Shown here: one piece after another, positions 16,190 through 23,750 of the stretch
How positions within the stretch are numbered: the stretch's first letter is position 1
How the letters are laid out: every line of letters starts with the position of its first letter
Source: UBA6115 sp040776985
Lineage (GTDB): Bacteria; Bacillota; Clostridia; Christensenellales; Aristaeellaceae
Length of the DNA stretch: 64,000 nucleotides
Assembly: GCA_040776985.1 (NCBI GenBank)
Contig: JAXGZL010000001.1
Span: 1,054,001-1,118,000, forward strand
Direction: 5' to 3'
Program-made: the position numbers and the translations under genes
The notes under the pieces: generated by a model
What the model was told of the DNA's origin: nothing
The model's database searches: none
Seen by the model: only the letters and a program-made list of their open reading frames with translations

Positions 16190-17512
16190 ATGGAAAAGGT
16201 GAGGTCCAGGCGGGATATTTTCCTGTCCTATATCCTTCCCGGCATCGGCGGGATGCTGGGGGTGTCCCTGTATGTGCTGGGGGACACCATGCTGGTGGGG
16301 CGGGGCCTTGGAGCCCCGGGGCTGACGGCGCTGAACATCGCCATCCCCATGATCAATGTCTTGAACGCCTTTGGCCTGATGTTCGGCATCGGCGGGGCCA
16401 CTCTGATCTCAAAGGCGCTGGGGGAGGGCAAGCCCGGGGAAGCGGACCGCTTGTTCACCAAAGCCCTGGCGCTGTGCGTGGGGGCGGGCCTTGTCATCAC
16501 CCTGCTGTCCCTGCTGTTTCTGGATGAGCTGTGCCTGTTCCTGGGCGCTTCCCCGGCGTCCTTCCCCATGGTGAAGGACTATCTGGGCACCTATTTGTCC
16601 TTTGCCTTTCCCTTCATCCTGTTTTCTGGCGCCACGGTGCTGGTCAGGAACGACCGGGGCTCCCGGCTGGTGATGGTGGCGATGCTGGCGGGCTCTGTTT
16701 TCAATGTGCTGTTTGACTATATCTTCATCTTTCCCCTGGGCATGGGGATCAGGGGTGCCGCCCTGGCCACCGGCCTGGCACCCTGCCTGGGGCTGGCTAT
16801 TCTGTCCTTCCACTACCTGATGCGCAACAACCACCTGAACCTGTCCGCGGGCGGGCTCAGCCTGAGGGGCTTTTTCAGGGTGGTCAGCGCGGGCTTGGCG
16901 GGCTTTGTGCTGGAGCTGTCCTCCGGCATCATCATCTTCGCCTTCAACGCGGTGATCCTGGGCCTGGACGGGGACCGGGGGGTGTCCGGATACAGCATCG
17001 TGGCCAACCTGTCCCTGCTGGTTGTGGCGGTGTTCCAGGGCATTTCCTATGGCGTGCAGCCGCTGATCAGCTTCCATGAGGGGGCAGGGGACCAGCCCAT
17101 GCTGCGGAAGGTGTTCCGGCTGGGGATGTGGACCGCCCTTGGCCTGGGCCTGTTCTTCTTCGCCCTGGGGCAGCTTTTCCCCAGGGCGCTGGCCAGCCTG
17201 TTCATCACCGGGGACGAGGCCATCCTGCGCTACACCGTTCCCGCCATCCGGCTATATTTCATCGCCTTTTTGTTCATGGGGCCCTGCATTGTGTGGACCA
17301 TGAAATACCAGGCCAGAAACCAGGTGCTGATCTCGCTGGCGCTGTCCCTGCTGCGAGGCCTTGCGCTGCTGCTGATCTGCCTGTACGCCCTGTCCGCCCT
17401 GTTTGGGATGAAGGGGGTGTGGCTGGCGCTGGCGGTGACAGAGGCCGGGAGCCTGATGGCGCTCTTCACCCTGGACCGGGTGAAAAGGCGCAAAAACATG
17501 GCGCAGAACTGA
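16190..17512 (+). CDS. MATE family multidrug/metabolite exporter
   Basis: The 440-residue protein has about twelve membrane segments in two related halves, as in MATE proton- or sodium-driven exporters. Family features include GGMLGVSLYVLGDTMLVGRG near the start, ALNIAIPMINVLNAFGLMFG, FPLGMGIRGAALATGLA and ISYGVQPLISFHEGA in the second half. The ATG at 16190 lies about 20 bp from the strong AAGGAGGG at 16164-16171. An in-frame ATC at 16178 sits at ideal spacing and may be the true start, adding four residues. The substrate is unknown. Confidence 0.88.
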   Translation: MEKVRSRRDIFLSYILPGIGGMLGVSLYVLGDTMLVGRGLGAPGLTALNIAIPMINVLNAFGLMFGIGGATLISKALGEGKPGEADRLFTKALALCVGAGLVITLLSLLFLDELCLFLGASPASFPMVKDYLGTYLSFAFPFILFSGATVLVRNDRGSRLVMVAMLAGSVFNVLFDYIFIFPLGMGIRGAALATGLAPCLGLAILSFHYLMRNNHLNLSAGGLSLRGFFRVVSAGLAGFVLELSSGIIIFAFNAVILGLDGDRGVSGYSIVANLSLLVVAVFQGISYGVQPLISFHEGAGDQPMLRKVFRLGMWTALGLGLFFFALGQLFPRALASLFITGDEAILRYTVPAIRLYFIAFLFMGPCIVWTMKYQARNQVLISLALSLLRGLALLLICLYALSALFGMKGVWLALAVTEAGSLMALFTLDRVKRRKNMAQN

Positions 17513-17545
17513 GGAAAAGAAGCCTTCCCCCTGACGCCGCCTTCG

Positions 17546-17574
17546 TTTACAAACGGGGCGGTGTATGCTATCTT
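17546..17574 (+). promoter_or_regulatory. Promoter of the parAB-containing operon
   Basis: TTTACA at 17546-17551 and TATCTT at 17569-17574 have 17-bp spacing and lie just upstream of the 17613 gene. No separate promoter is obvious before parA. Confidence 0.55.
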
Positions 17575-17612
17575 AGGGGGGCGAATTGACATGAAACAAC
17601 AGGAGGGAGGGC

Positions 17613-18095
17613 ATGGCGGCTTCAAGGCAGGTGGCCGAGACCCTGCGCCCCTGGCTGGGGGGCGCCTTTCTTGCCCGCAATCCGGAGCTGCTTGATGTCA
17701 TCGCCCTGAAGCTGTATGGCTTCAGGCCGGAACGGGATAGCCTGGAGACCCTTTCCTTCCAGCTGGACAACCTCCTGTTCATGCAGGTGCGGGAGGACAG
17801 CCAGGGGAAGCTGACCCTGGTGATGGACAACGGGCAGATGGTCAGGCTGCGGATGAACGACTTCAGCCTCATGGCGGATGAGCTGCTCTACCTGCTTTTT
17901 GAAGGGCTGCCGGCAAACGCCAGGAACCAGGCCATCATCAGAACCTACAGCATGAAATCCACCAGTCTGTCCGCCCTCAGGGCCCTGTACCTCTTATACC
18001 GGGACCTGCAGGAGCCGGAGGAAACGGCGGTCCTGAAGCGGCTGATCACCGGGGGGCATCCCCGGTTCCGCTGGCAGCGGTGGATTGATCTTTAA
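17613..18095 (+). CDS. Hypothetical protein upstream of parA
   Basis: This 160-residue soluble protein begins MAASRQVAETLRPWLGGAFL and is preceded by GGAGGGAGGGC. The first part looks helical, the middle (LTLVMDNGQMVRLRMNDFSLM) is beta-rich, and the last third is helical and ends in a basic, Trp-containing tail (HPRFRWQRWIDL). I recognise no family. It is 16 bp upstream of parA in the same direction and shares its promoter, so a link with chromosome organisation or expression of that operon is possible. That is inference from position only. Confidence 0.7.
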   Translation: MAASRQVAETLRPWLGGAFLARNPELLDVIALKLYGFRPERDSLETLSFQLDNLLFMQVREDSQGKLTLVMDNGQMVRLRMNDFSLMADELLYLLFEGLPANARNQAIIRTYSMKSTSLSALRALYLLYRDLQEPEETAVLKRLITGGHPRFRWQRWIDL

Positions 18096-18111
18096 GGATA
18101 TTAGGAGAAGC

Positions 18112-18870
18112 ATGGGCAAAATCATTGCGGTTGCCAATCAGAAGGGCGGTGTGGGCAAAACCACCACCGCCATCAGCCTGGCGGCGCTGCTGGCGGAGGC
18201 CGGCAAAAGGACGCTGCTGGTGGACATGGACCCCCAGGGCAACGCCACCAGCGGGGTCAACATCAAGGCTGGGCAGAACACCAGCTATGAGGTGCTGATC
18301 AATGGCGTCCCGGCCGCTGAGGCCCTGGTGAAAAGCCATGTAAAGGGGCTTTCCCTGCTGCCCGGGGACATCCGCCTGGCCGCGGCCGAGGTGGAGCTGG
18401 TGGGCATGGAGCGGCGGGAATACCGCCTGCGGGACGCGCTGAACGCGGTGAAGAATCAGTTTGATTTTCTGCTGCTGGACTGCCCCCCTTCCCTGGGCCT
18501 GATCACCATCAGCGCCCTGACGGCGGCGGACAGCGTGCTGATCCCCATCCAGTGCGAATACTATGCCCTGGAGGGGGTGACCGCCCTGATGAACACCATC
18601 AGCCGGGTGCAGCGGGGGCTGAACCCCGGGCTTAAGCTGGAGGGGGTGGCGCTGACCATGTTTGACGGGCGCACCAACCTGTCCCTGCAGGTGGCGGACG
18701 AGGTGAAAAAGCATTTCAAGGGCCATGTGTTTGGCACCATCATCCCGCGCAGCGTGCGCCTGGGGGAGGCCCCCAGCCACGGCCAGCCCATCCACGAGTA
18801 TGACCCCCGCAGCGCCGGCGCCGTGGCCTACCGCCAGATGGCGCAGGAAATCATCCGGAACAACAACTAA
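18112..18870 (+). CDS. parA: ParA/Soj chromosome-partitioning ATPase
   Basis: From ATG 18112 (TAGGAG 5 bp upstream) the product is 252 residues. It opens with IIAVANQKGGVGKTTTAISL, the deviant Walker A of ParA ATPases, followed by LLVDMDPQGNATSG (Walker A') and FDFLLLDCPPSLGLIT (Walker B). ParA forms ATP-dependent dimers on DNA and works with ParB to move or regulate origin regions. parB follows after 18 bp. I saw no canonical parS (TGTTTCACGTGAAACA) next to it. Confidence 0.95.
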   Translation: MGKIIAVANQKGGVGKTTTAISLAALLAEAGKRTLLVDMDPQGNATSGVNIKAGQNTSYEVLINGVPAAEALVKSHVKGLSLLPGDIRLAAAEVELVGMERREYRLRDALNAVKNQFDFLLLDCPPSLGLITISALTAADSVLIPIQCEYYALEGVTALMNTISRVQRGLNPGLKLEGVALTMFDGRTNLSLQVADEVKKHFKGHVFGTIIPRSVRLGEAPSHGQPIHEYDPRSAGAVAYRQMAQEIIRNNN

Positions 18871-18888
18871 GGCAAAGAGAGGTCCGTT

Positions 18889-19725
18889 TTGAAGAAGAAG
18901 ACCGCCCTGGGCAGGGGGCTGGACGCCCTGTTCCCCACGGAAGCAGCAGGGGCAGAGGTGCGGGAGATTCCCGTCAGCCAGATAGACCCCAACCCCGATC
19001 AGCCCCGCCGCGCCTTTGACCAGGAGGCGCTTGAGGAGCTGGCAGCCTCCATCAAACAGGTGGGCCTTTTGCAGCCCATCCTGGTGGAGCAAAAGGGGGA
19101 GCGCTTCCAGATCATCGCCGGGGAGCGGCGCTTCCGGGCCGCCATGATGGCAGGGCTCAAGACCCTGCCCTGCCTGGTGAAAGCCCTCTCTGACCGGGAA
19201 CGCAGCCTGGCCGCATTGATTGAAAACCTTCAGCGGGAGAACCTGAACCCCATGGAGGCGGCCCGGGCGGTGCGGCACCTGATGGATGAGGGCGGCTACA
19301 CCCAGGAGGCGGCGGCTGAAATGCTGGGCAAATCCCGCCCCGCGGTGGCCAACCTGCTGCGCCTTTTGCAGCTGGCCCCAGCCGTTCAGGAGATGCTGAT
19401 GGCGGGCGAACTGACCGAGGGCCACGCCCGGGTGCTGGCAGGCGTCCGGGACCACAAAACCCAGCTGGCCCTGGCGGGCAGGGTGGTGGCGGAGGGCCTG
19501 AGCGTCCGCGCCCTGGAAGCCCTGCGGGCAAAGGCCCCGCGCAAGGCGCAGCCGCCCGCTACCCAGGCGCCTGAATTGACCGCCTTCGCGGAGCGCATCC
19601 GGGAGGCGGTGGGCATGCGGGTGGCCATTCAGGGCAACCTGAAAAAGGGCAGGGTGGTGCTGTCCTACGCCTCCTTTGAGGAACTGGAACAGCTGTACGA
19701 GGCTGTGGAAAGGCTGCTGTCCTAG
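18889..19725 (+). CDS. parB: ParB/Spo0J chromosome-partitioning protein
   Basis: The 278-residue protein starts at a TTG codon (KKKTALGRGLDALFP is the usual ParB start) with AGAGAGG upstream. The order is a ParB N-terminal CTPase domain (ISQIDPNPDQPRRAFDQEAL, IIAGERRFRAA, ENLQRENLNPMEAARA), the HTH DNA-binding domain (YTQEAAAEMLGKSRPAVANL) and a C-terminal dimerisation part. It binds parS, loads CTP and spreads as a clamp, and it stimulates ParA. It is co-transcribed with parA and downstream genes. Confidence 0.95.
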   Translation: MKKKTALGRGLDALFPTEAAGAEVREIPVSQIDPNPDQPRRAFDQEALEELAASIKQVGLLQPILVEQKGERFQIIAGERRFRAAMMAGLKTLPCLVKALSDRERSLAALIENLQRENLNPMEAARAVRHLMDEGGYTQEAAAEMLGKSRPAVANLLRLLQLAPAVQEMLMAGELTEGHARVLAGVRDHKTQLALAGRVVAEGLSVRALEALRAKAPRKAQPPATQAPELTAFAERIREAVGMRVAIQGNLKKGRVVLSYASFEELEQLYEAVERLLS

Positions 19726-19726
19726 G

Positions 19727-20410
19727 ATGATCAGCCTGCGCGTCCTGGCGGTGGCGGACGAGGAAAGCCGCTATATCTGGGACTATTTTGACCGCTCGGT
19801 TTTTCAGGGCATTGATGTGATCATCGCCTGCGGCGACCTGAAGGCTAGCTATCTGAGTTTTCTGACCACCATGGTGGCGGCGCCGCTGTTTTATGTGCAT
19901 GGCAACCATGACAGCCACCACCTGAAAAAGCCCCCGGAGGGCTGTGACAACCTGGAAGAGAAGATGCACGTGGTCAAAGGCATCCGCTTCATCGGCTTTG
20001 GCGGCTGCCTGTCCAACAGCCCCAAGCCCTTTCACTATACCGAGCGGGATGTGGCCCGGCAGATCACCCGGCGCATGCAGGAGATCAGCTTCCACGGCGG
20101 CTTTGACGTGCTGGTGACCCACACCCCGGCCAGGGGCCTGGGGGACGGGGAGGACATCTTCCACCAGGGCTTCCAGGCCTACCGCACCCTGCTTGACCTG
20201 TTTTCCCCCCGCTACCACTTCCACGGGCATCAGCACCTGGCCTACAGCCAGGGCACGCCCCGCAGCATCCACTACCAGGACACCCATATCTACAACGCCT
20301 TTGGCTACAGCATTCTTGACCTGTCTTTTCCAAAGCCCGGGCGCAGAAAGCGCCTGAGCTACCTGAAGACCCGATATGACTGGGGGAAGGCATATGGAAG
20401 GCGCCTATAA
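19727..20410 (+). CDS. Calcineurin-type metallophosphoesterase
   Basis: ATG 19727 lies 1 bp after the parB stop, so translation is probably coupled. The 227-residue product has the dinuclear metal motifs of this fold in order: VLAVADEES (first Asp), IIACGDLKASYL (GD), YVHGNHDSHH (GNHD), VLVTHTPARGLGDGED (H) and FHGHQHL (GHxH). Such small cytoplasmic members hydrolyse phosphodiesters or phosphomonoesters. The substrate is unknown. The end overlaps the next gene by 17 bp, which argues for a joint function with the BMP-domain protein. Confidence 0.9.
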   Translation: MISLRVLAVADEESRYIWDYFDRSVFQGIDVIIACGDLKASYLSFLTTMVAAPLFYVHGNHDSHHLKKPPEGCDNLEEKMHVVKGIRFIGFGGCLSNSPKPFHYTERDVARQITRRMQEISFHGGFDVLVTHTPARGLGDGEDIFHQGFQAYRTLLDLFSPRYHFHGHQHLAYSQGTPRSIHYQDTHIYNAFGYSILDLSFPKPGRRKRLSYLKTRYDWGKAYGRRL

Positions 20411-22286
20411 CCAACAGGCCAGAGAAATATACGACCGCGCCCACCGGCAGGCCCAGCGGGATTACAGCGCCAAGGCCGCCAAGGGCGAGCGGGGGCTGCT
20501 GCTGGCGCTGGACGACATGACCGGCCAGTCCCAGGCGGTGGCCTATATGCGCCAGCCCCAGCGGGAAATCTCCCTAAAAAGGGTGGTGGGAACCTACACC
20601 GCCGCCAGGGCCCGTTCCTTTGCGGACAACTTCATGCCCCTGCACCCGCCGATGAGCGAGTTTGCCGGCAAATGGATCAACCTCTGCGCCATCCACATGT
20701 CAGAGGGCCTGCGCGACCCGGTGCAGGTGTTTGAATACCTGTGGGAATACTATGTGGTGGAGGGGAATAAAAGGGTCAGCATCCTGAAGTACTTTGACGC
20801 CCCCACCGTTCAGGCGGAGATCACCCGGGTGGTGCCCCAACTGGATGAGGAGGACCCGGAGACCGCCGTCTACTACGCCTTTTTGCGCTATGACAGCAAG
20901 GGCCTGTTCAAGAACATCCGGCTGTCCAGCGCGGAAAAGTATGAGCAGCTCAGCCGGATTGAGGAAACGCTGCAGGAAACCGCGGCGGAGCAGCCTGAAA
21001 AGGTCAACTACAACGGCATGTTCCTCCAGTTTGAGGGGGCCTATGACAGCACCACCTGCCCCCTGCCCCTGGGGGATGCCTTTCTGGAATACCTGCGGGT
21101 GTATGGCCTGCCGGTCAACACCACCATGAGCCAGGTGGCGGAGCGCATCGCGGCCATGCAGCCCCAGATGGCGCTTTTGAGCCAGCCGGACAAGGAGCCG
21201 GACCTGCTGCTCAGCACGCCGGACAAGCCCCAGACGGGGCTGTTTGGCTGGCTGTTTGGGCAGCGGAAAAGCGCCCGGGTGGTGTTTGCGTATCCGGAAG
21301 GGCGTCAGAGCGACAACTGGACAGGCGCCCATGAGCACGGCCGCCAAGTGATGCAAAGCACCCTGGGGGACCAGGTGGTTTCCAGCTGCATTGACGGGCT
21401 GACGCCGGAGAACATCTATCAAAAACTGGAGGAATCCGCCCTGGGGGCAGACCTTCTGATCATCACCGCCTCCTCCCTCACCCTGCCGGCCATGCGCTTT
21501 GCGCTGGAGCATCCGGACTGTCTGACCCTGGTGTATTCAAGGGTCAGACAGGATTACAGGGTGAGCACCTATTACGGCCGCTATTACGAGCCCATGTTCC
21601 TCTGCGGCGCCGCCGCCGGCATGGCCACCCGGACTGGCCGCGTGGCCTATGTCACGCCCCGGATCTCCTACAAGCGGCATACGGCGGACATCAACGCCTT
21701 TGCCCTGGGGGTCAAGTCCGTCAGGCCCGAGGCCCAGGTCTATCTGGTGTGGCGTGGGGTGGAGCCGGACGCGCCTGAAACCTGCGCCCAGGGGCTTCAA
21801 AACGCCGCCAGCCTGGGGGCGGATGTGGCCTATACCCCCCTGGTGAAGGGGTTGATGAAAGTGCAGGCGCCGGACCATATCTTTTCCCTGGTGGGCCGGC
21901 TTAACGAGCGGGGGGAGATGGACAGCTACCTGGCGGCCCCCCAGTGGGACTGGGGCCGCTATTATACCGAAATCGTCCGAAGCTACTTGAGCGGCAGCCT
22001 GGACATCCTGCGCATCATTGACCGGGGGGACCCCACCGTGGCGGGCCTGTGGTGGGGGATAGGCGCGGGGGTGCTGCGCTTCCGGCTGAACAAAAACCTG
22101 GATCCCACCGGCTCCAACCTGCTGCAATATCTCAGAACCTCCATCGGTGAAGACCAGTTCAACCCCTTCCGGGGCCCGGTCAGGGACCAGGACGGCCGGC
22201 TGCGGGTGCAGCCGGGCAACGACCCCAACCCCTATGAAATCCTTGAGATGGAGTGGCTATGCGACTTTATCCGGGTGGTTGATTAA
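20394..22286 (+). CDS. ParB-like N-terminal domain fused to a BMP (Med-type) ligand-binding domain
   Basis: The 630-residue protein starts at ATG 20394 (GGGGGAAGG upstream), within the phosphoesterase gene. Residues about 100-140 carry EYLWEYYVVEGNKRVSILKY, a pattern like the sulfiredoxin/ParB nucleotide-binding motif. From about residue 295 a BMP lipoprotein-type domain follows (VVFAYPEGRQSDNWTGAHEH, TYYGRYYEPMFLCGAAAGMA, INAFALGVKSVRPEAQVYLV). BMP proteins bind purine nucleosides outside the cell, but here there is no signal peptide or lipobox, so this one should be cytoplasmic. A nucleoside-sensing role is inference. Confidence 0.75.
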   Translation: MEGAYNQQAREIYDRAHRQAQRDYSAKAAKGERGLLLALDDMTGQSQAVAYMRQPQREISLKRVVGTYTAARARSFADNFMPLHPPMSEFAGKWINLCAIHMSEGLRDPVQVFEYLWEYYVVEGNKRVSILKYFDAPTVQAEITRVVPQLDEEDPETAVYYAFLRYDSKGLFKNIRLSSAEKYEQLSRIEETLQETAAEQPEKVNYNGMFLQFEGAYDSTTCPLPLGDAFLEYLRVYGLPVNTTMSQVAERIAAMQPQMALLSQPDKEPDLLLSTPDKPQTGLFGWLFGQRKSARVVFAYPEGRQSDNWTGAHEHGRQVMQSTLGDQVVSSCIDGLTPENIYQKLEESALGADLLIITASSLTLPAMRFALEHPDCLTLVYSRVRQDYRVSTYYGRYYEPMFLCGAAAGMATRTGRVAYVTPRISYKRHTADINAFALGVKSVRPEAQVYLVWRGVEPDAPETCAQGLQNAASLGADVAYTPLVKGLMKVQAPDHIFSLVGRLNERGEMDSYLAAPQWDWGRYYTEIVRSYLSGSLDILRIIDRGDPTVAGLWWGIGAGVLRFRLNKNLDPTGSNLLQYLRTSIGEDQFNPFRGPVRDQDGRLRVQPGNDPNPYEILEMEWLCDFIRVVD

Positions 22287-22295
22287 GGAGGCGTC

Positions 22296-23519
22296 ATGTT
22301 TCAGATTGCGGTGGTGTTGGCGGCCTTTGCCTTGATGCCCCTGATGATGCGGCGCTTCAAGCTGCCCATCTGGCTGTCCATCCTGATGGCCTGTTTGCTG
22401 ATCCATCTGGTGGCCCTGCGCTCGCCCCAGGCGTCCTGGCAGGCGGTGACCGGGATGCTGACCTGGGGCAACCTCAACACCATCCTGGCCATTATCCTGG
22501 TGGGGGTCTTAAGCAGCCTGATGAAGCACCACGGGATGCTGGAGGACATCATCGCCGCGGCCAAGGGCCTGATCAAGAACCAGAAGGTGCTGATCGCCCT
22601 GGTGCCGGCGGTGATCGGCCTGCTTTCCGTGCCGGGCGGCGCCTATCTGTCCGCGCCCTATGTGGATGCCCTGGGGGAGGATATGGGCCTTTCAAAGCCA
22701 CGCCGCGCGGTGATCAACCTGACCTACCGCCATGTCACCATGCTGGTCTCCCCCTTTTCCGCGATGATGATCTATCTTCCCTCCCTCCTGCAGGGGCAGA
22801 GCATCTACGCGGTGATCGGGCTGAACATCCCCTTCATGCTGGTGATGGCCCTGATGGCTGCCTGGCTTTATCTGCCCCGGGAAAAGCACAGGACCCAGGG
22901 CGCGCAGGGGCAGTCCAGGGCGCGGCTGGCGGTGAGCCTGATCAAGGGATTGTCCCCGATTTTGCTGGTGCTGCTGGTCAACGCGCTGCTGAAGCTGCCC
23001 ATGAGCGCTGCGCTGCTGGTCTCCATCTTCTATGTCTGGGCGCTGCACCGGCAGGAGCCGGGCTTCCTGGGGCGTGCCGCAGGGGCCGTCAAGGTGGATG
23101 TGGCGCTGATCATCGTGGCGGTGCTGTTTGCCCAGAACACAGTGTTCCAGCTGCAGGAGCTGCGCGCGGTGATCATCAGCGCCTTCACCCAGTCGGGGCA
23201 GTTGGCAATGCTGCTGATCGTGATGCTGGGGGCGCTGTTCCTGGGCACCATCACGGGGCTTTACTACATGTCCATCGGGCTTTTCCTGCCCATTGCCCTG
23301 CAGACAGTGGCAGGAAACGCCGCCCTGCCCCTGGTCTTCTTCATCGCGGTGTTTTCCTTCCTGGGTTATTATTTCTCGCCCCTGCATCTGTGCCAGATGC
23401 TGACCCTGCGGGCCATGGGGGTGAGCCAGAAGGTGGTCTACCGGGAGCATGTCCGCCTGGCCCCGCTGCTGGTTCTGGCCGGCCTTGCCCTGTTCTTCAT
23501 CTATCAGCTGATTTTTTAA
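22296..23519 (+). CDS. DUF401 family membrane protein
   Basis: This 407-residue, strongly hydrophobic protein has ten or more membrane segments. It matches the DUF401 family, which is related to ion/carboxylate-transporter superfamily proteins: LPIWLSILMACLLIHLVALR, NLNTILAIILVGVLSSLMKH and VPAVIGLLSVPGGAYLSAPY. The substrate is not known. AAGGAGGCGTC precedes the ATG 9 bp after the BMP-domain gene, making it the last member of the operon. A transport function linked to the upstream ligand-binding protein is possible but unproven. Confidence 0.8.
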   Translation: MFQIAVVLAAFALMPLMMRRFKLPIWLSILMACLLIHLVALRSPQASWQAVTGMLTWGNLNTILAIILVGVLSSLMKHHGMLEDIIAAAKGLIKNQKVLIALVPAVIGLLSVPGGAYLSAPYVDALGEDMGLSKPRRAVINLTYRHVTMLVSPFSAMMIYLPSLLQGQSIYAVIGLNIPFMLVMALMAAWLYLPREKHRTQGAQGQSRARLAVSLIKGLSPILLVLLVNALLKLPMSAALLVSIFYVWALHRQEPGFLGRAAGAVKVDVALIIVAVLFAQNTVFQLQELRAVIISAFTQSGQLAMLLIVMLGALFLGTITGLYYMSIGLFLPIALQTVAGNAALPLVFFIAVFSFLGYYFSPLHLCQMLTLRAMGVSQKVVYREHVRLAPLLVLAGLALFFIYQLIF

Positions 23520-23556
23520 GGGAAAACAGGCGAAAATGGATTTCTGAAAAATGGAC

Positions 23557-23585
23557 TTGCATTCCCTGCGCCACCTTGCTATACT
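23557..23585 (+). promoter_or_regulatory. Promoter of tRNA-Arg
   Basis: TTGCAT at 23557-23562 and TATACT at 23580-23585 are spaced by 17 bp, about 24 bp before the tRNA. Confidence 0.8.
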
Positions 23586-23609
23586 ACCTAAGCTGTCGAA
23601 AGACAGGAT

Positions 23610-23686
23610 GCGCCCTTAGCTCAGCTGGATAGAGTGTTTGACTACGAATCAAAAGGTCATAGGTTCGAATCCTGTAGGGCGCGCCA
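23610..23686 (+). tRNA. tRNA-Arg (anticodon ACG), CCA encoded
   Basis: The 77-nt sequence folds as a cloverleaf. The acceptor stem is GCGCCCT with AGGGCGC, the D-arm is TAGCTCAGCTGGATAGAG, and the anticodon stem-loop is TTTGA-CTACGAA-TCAAA with anticodon ACG. The T-arm is AGGTTCGAATCCT, followed by discriminator G and genome-encoded CCA. The A of the anticodon would be edited to inosine to read CGN codons. Confidence 0.97.
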
Positions 23687-23691
23687 CAAAA

Positions 23692-23722
23692 AAGCCTGAA
23701 TCCGCAATGGGTTCAGGCTTTT
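23692..23722 (+). terminator. Terminator after tRNA-Arg
   Basis: AAGCCTGAA (23692-23700) pairs with TTCAGGCTT (23712-23720), followed by TT and preceded by an A-run, so it may also end the convergent minus-strand gene. Confidence 0.7.
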
Positions 23723-23750
23723 GCTATGGGGCAGCAGAAGGAGGGTTGCC

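Noticed and set aside
17513..19725. Canonical parS site near parAB
   Set aside because: No TGTTTCACGTGAAACA or close variant was noticed, so none is claimed. An exact search is needed.
23610..23722. Integrated element at the tRNA-Arg gene
   Set aside because: tRNA-Arg genes are common attachment sites, but no integrase and no second copy of the tRNA 3' end was noticed downstream.
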